Assembly (NCBI GenBank): GCA_002372855.1
Contig: DFIZ01000029.1
Location: 1 to 13,055, forward strand
Direction: 5' to 3'
Length of the DNA: 13,055 nucleotides
DNA from: Bacteroidales bacterium UBA3684
Lineage (GTDB): Bacteria; Bacteroidota; Bacteroidia; Bacteroidales; P3
Positions 13,051 to 13,055 of the stretch are shown one piece after another (position 1 is the stretch's first letter; every line of letters begins with the position of its first letter). Both the position numbers and the translations under genes were made by a program. The notes beneath the pieces are model-generated. The model was not told the DNA's origin. It did no database searches and saw only the letters and a list, made by a program, of their open reading frames with translations.

Positions 13051-13055
13051 TTAAC

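Overview
The window looks like a chromosomal segment of a GC-rich member of the Bacteroidota, most likely order Bacteroidales. Four promoters match or nearly match the Bacteroidota primary-sigma pattern (TTTG or TTG, about 19 nt, then TAnnTTTG). Start codons lack clear Shine-Dalgarno sequences, and the genes (an AddA-type helicase-nuclease, TonB, an ABC-F ATPase, a two-domain universal stress protein, RuvB, HutI, a LolD-like ATPase and RlmB) are ordinary for that group. I cannot name the genus. The content is housekeeping and metabolic. I see no phage, plasmid, CRISPR, transposase or tRNA/rRNA gene, and no multi-gene defence or biosynthetic system.

Layout, left to right. (1) 1-3376: a heptamer tandem repeat, a promoter and the addA-like gene (+). 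(2) 3398-4248: promoter, tonB (+) and an intrinsic terminator. (3) 4252-6197: an ABC-F ATPase (+) that begins 3 nt after the tonB terminator T-run and ends in a strong terminator. (4) 8322 down to 6196: a minus-strand pair, a universal stress protein followed by a BaiN/HI0933-type flavoprotein, convergent with the ABC-F gene. (5) 8323-8726: a 404-nt divergent intergenic region unusually rich in structure: a plus-strand terminator with no plus-strand gene in front of it, two G-quadruplex motifs on the minus strand, a hairpin and a decaying 11-nt tandem repeat. (6) 8692-10163: a consensus promoter almost touching the ruvB start codon, ruvB, and a small lipoprotein gene that may be cut by an amber codon. 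(7) 10204-12999: a consensus promoter inside a 31-nt dyad (possible operator), then hutI, a lolD-like gene and rlmB, closely spaced and probably co-transcribed. (8) A perfect 30-nt palindrome closes the window.

The functions are largely independent: recombination and repair (AddA, RuvB), outer-membrane energy coupling and lipoprotein traffic (TonB, LolD), translation (ABC-F, RlmB), stress (Usp) and histidine catabolism (HutI). The expected partner genes addB, exbBD, ruvA, lolCE and hutH/hutU are not in the window.

The most interesting signal is in short repeats and structured DNA rather than in a new gene system. GC-rich palindromes sit exactly on gene ends. One supplies the hutI stop codon, one supplies a plausible rlmB start codon, and one follows rlmB. 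Purine-rich repeats occur in front of addA, in front of ruvB and inside the hutI coding region.
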